NCBI GenBank assembly: GCA_030748955.1
Contig: JASMKZ010000013.1
Span: 1 to 33,224 of the forward strand
Direction of reading: 5' to 3'
Origin: Fidelibacterota bacterium
GTDB lineage: Bacteria > Fidelibacterota > Marinisomatia > SCGC-AAA003-L08 > D37C17
Length of the DNA: 33,224 nucleotides
In this document: positions 32,474-33,224 of the stretch, one piece after another
Layout: the number at the start of each line of letters is the position of its first letter
Numbering within the stretch: position 1 is the first letter of the stretch
Made by a program: the position numbers and the translations under genes
Notes under the pieces: generated by a model
Database searches by the model: none
What the model was told of the DNA's origin: nothing
The model's input: only the letters and a program-made list of their open reading frames with translations

Positions 32474-32794
32474 TTAGGAAATAATCCTTGTTGTATCTTT
32501 AGAATCGTGTTCGATTGGTGGCGCTGGTGGAGTGATTATCTCCTTATCTTTAGGGAAGTATCTGCCCTTTGAATTTTCTTCATTTCTAAATTCATACATT
32601 TTGTCCATCAAATGAAGATTATCTATAATACCGCCTTCAGGAGTTTCTCTTAATGGATGATCCCAATCCATACTATTTACATCATTTTGCTCCCAATAAT
32701 CTTCTTGAAATCGTCCATAATTCTTTGGTGGATTTTTATCCATATAAATGGATAAAGAAGTTGATAATAATAATGCTGTTAAGAAAGCTCCCAT
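32474..32794 (-). CDS. Small exported protein, unknown function
   Basis: A 106-residue protein with a short hydrophobic N-terminus, MGAFLTALLLSTSLSIYM, that could be a signal peptide or anchor. It is followed by a charged, Asn/Asp/Pro-rich and apparently little-structured region (GRFQEDYWEQNDVNSMDWDH and a late ITPPAPPIE). No family recognised and no Cys. No Shine-Dalgarno is visible before the ATG at 32794; a perfect hairpin ends 13 bases upstream. I consider it a probable gene because the frame is open and starts with a plausible export signal. Confidence 0.5.
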   Translation of the reverse strand: MGAFLTALLLSTSLSIYMDKNPPKNYGRFQEDYWEQNDVNSMDWDHPLRETPEGGIIDNLHLMDKMYEFRNEENSKGRYFPKDKEIITPPAPPIEHDSKDTTRIIS

Positions 32795-32806
32795 TTTACT
32801 GAAATA

Positions 32807-32843
32807 TATTACTTATTGTTAAGTCAACTAACAATAAGTAATA
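32807..32843. repeat. Perfect 15-bp inverted repeat, 7-base loop
   Basis: The arms TATTACTTATTGTTA and TAACAATAAGTAATA pair without mismatch around AGTCAAC. The right arm is the tail of repeat A copy 5; the left arm is a reversed partial copy of the same bases. It lies 13 bases before the 106-residue gene on the minus strand. There is no following T run, so it is not an ordinary terminator. Confidence 0.85.
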
Positions 32844-32880
32844 ATATAATTAGACTGTTAATCATAGGGGTTAGTTAGCG
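32828..32880 (-). repeat. Repeat A copy 5 with nonsense lipoprotein start
   Basis: On the minus strand: CGCTAACTAACCCCTATGAT, TAACAGTCTAATTATATTAT, TACTTATTGTTAG. The ATG opens MINSLIILLLIVS and then TGA, exactly where the intact copy has the lipobox Cys (TGT). It begins at the stop of the 103-residue gene. Confidence 0.75.
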
Positions 32881-33182
32881 TCTGGTAATATCTTGCTTAT
32901 TAAAGTTAGTAGATTGACTTTAGTCGTAGAATCTGATTCACTATAAGCTGATTTTATACCATAATCAATTAGTAATATATCTTTTACATCGAGTTGTGTT
33001 GTTCCACCTTCAATATTAATAATTCTAGCAACTTTACCTTTTTTTGAATTGACAATAATTTTCCCATCTTCATACTTTTTAATTGTGCCAGTAACATATG
33101 TGCCATACTTATCTATTATAGTAACAGTAGGTTCTTCAGCAAAAAGACTTCCAAACATAAATATTATTATTATTTTTTTCAT
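32871..33182 (-). CDS. Small exported protein, unknown function
   Basis: A 103-residue protein. MKKIIIIFMFGSLFAEE is a plausible cleaved signal peptide (cut after about residue 15). The mature part, about 20-85, looks beta-rich (VTIIDKYGTYVTGTIKKYED, KIIVNSKKGKVARIINIEGG), like a small barrel that might bind surfaces or nucleic acid; no family recognised. It ends ILPDAN, sharing the AN-stop ending with the 147-residue lipoprotein because both stops lie in repeat A. AAGGAG from repeat B copy 7 precedes the ATG. Confidence 0.6.
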   Translation of the reverse strand: MKKIIIIFMFGSLFAEEPTVTIIDKYGTYVTGTIKKYEDGKIIVNSKKGKVARIINIEGGTTQLDVKDILLIDYGIKSAYSESDSTTKVNLLTLISKILPDAN

Positions 33183-33188
33183 TTGACT

Positions 33189-33224
33189 CCTTGATTAGAT
33201 ATGTAAACTTAATAGGGTTAGCCG
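33189..33224 (-). repeat. Repeat B copy 7, cut by window edge
   Basis: The leader half is present: CGGCTAACCCTATTAAGTTT and ACATATCTAATCAAGG on the minus strand, one base shorter in the middle than the others (CCTATTAAG for CCATATTAAG). The terminator half lies outside the window. It shows the array continues to the right. Confidence 0.8.

Noticed and set aside
24213-33224. A classical integron cassette array with attC sites
   Set aside because: The repeats do not show the RYYYAAC and GTTRRRY core pair in the right geometry, there are two alternating repeat types, B carries expression signals, and no integrase is in view. I keep only the cassette-like description.
24451-33224. CRISPR array
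   Set aside because: The repeats are long, divergent and separated by whole genes rather than by short equal spacers, and no cas genes are present.

Overview
The window reads as a chromosomal segment of an AT-rich, Gram-negative, aerobic bacterium. LptE-like lipoprotein, MurQ and several lipobox proteins point to a two-membrane cell, and a COX15-type heme A synthase points to aerobic respiration. The best guess is a marine member of Candidatus Neomarinimicrobiota (Marinimicrobia/SAR406). That rests mainly on a secreted esterase with a Notch/LNR-like Cys-rich head and a dockerin-like tail, a combination common in that phylum, and on overall gene style. It is an inference.

Region 1 (1-10.8 kb) holds central metabolism in short operons on both strands. 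It has malate dehydrogenase (cut by the window edge) behind citrate synthase, and an exported LIM/DA1-like metallopeptidase divergent from a pyrophosphate-type phosphofructokinase and class I aldolase pair. A CNNM/CorC membrane protein and MurQ etherase follow. Then comes a compact minus-strand operon: lipid/sphingosine-kinase-like protein, a strikingly sphingosine-1-phosphate-lyase-like PLP enzyme, and a bile-acid/sodium-symporter-family transporter. Together the last three look like a sphingoid-base breakdown module.

Region 2 (11.1-22.4 kb) is a plus-strand run of housekeeping genes: uvrB, purD, a sensorless sigma-54 activator, lptE with an Asp/Cys-rich insertion, asnS, nadE, comEC and purU. 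Several overlap or nearly touch. The heme A synthase gene converges on it.

Region 3 (about 23.6-33.2 kb) is the most unusual part. Every gene is on the minus strand and most are small: lipoproteins, zinc ribbons, one- and two-helix membrane proteins and a 34-residue basic peptide. GreA, a MotA/MotB-type stator pair, a sodium:solute symporter pair and the esterase are interspersed. The spaces are filled by two repeat families. Repeat B (about 65-95 bp, seven copies plus a remnant) carries a terminator-like hairpin, a conserved leader and a Shine-Dalgarno sequence that sits directly before a start codon. Repeat A (about 30-55 bp, five clear copies plus weaker ones) lies at stop codons and contains what look like the living or decayed first codons of a lipoprotein. 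B and A alternate almost perfectly along the array (B-gene-A-gene-B...). A transporter pair is bounded by its own 33-bp direct repeats. A 526-bp gap holds a run of hairpins ending in a terminator, a candidate non-coding RNA. The last B copy runs off the right edge, so the array continues outside the window. No integrase, transposase, CRISPR array, tRNA or rRNA was seen.
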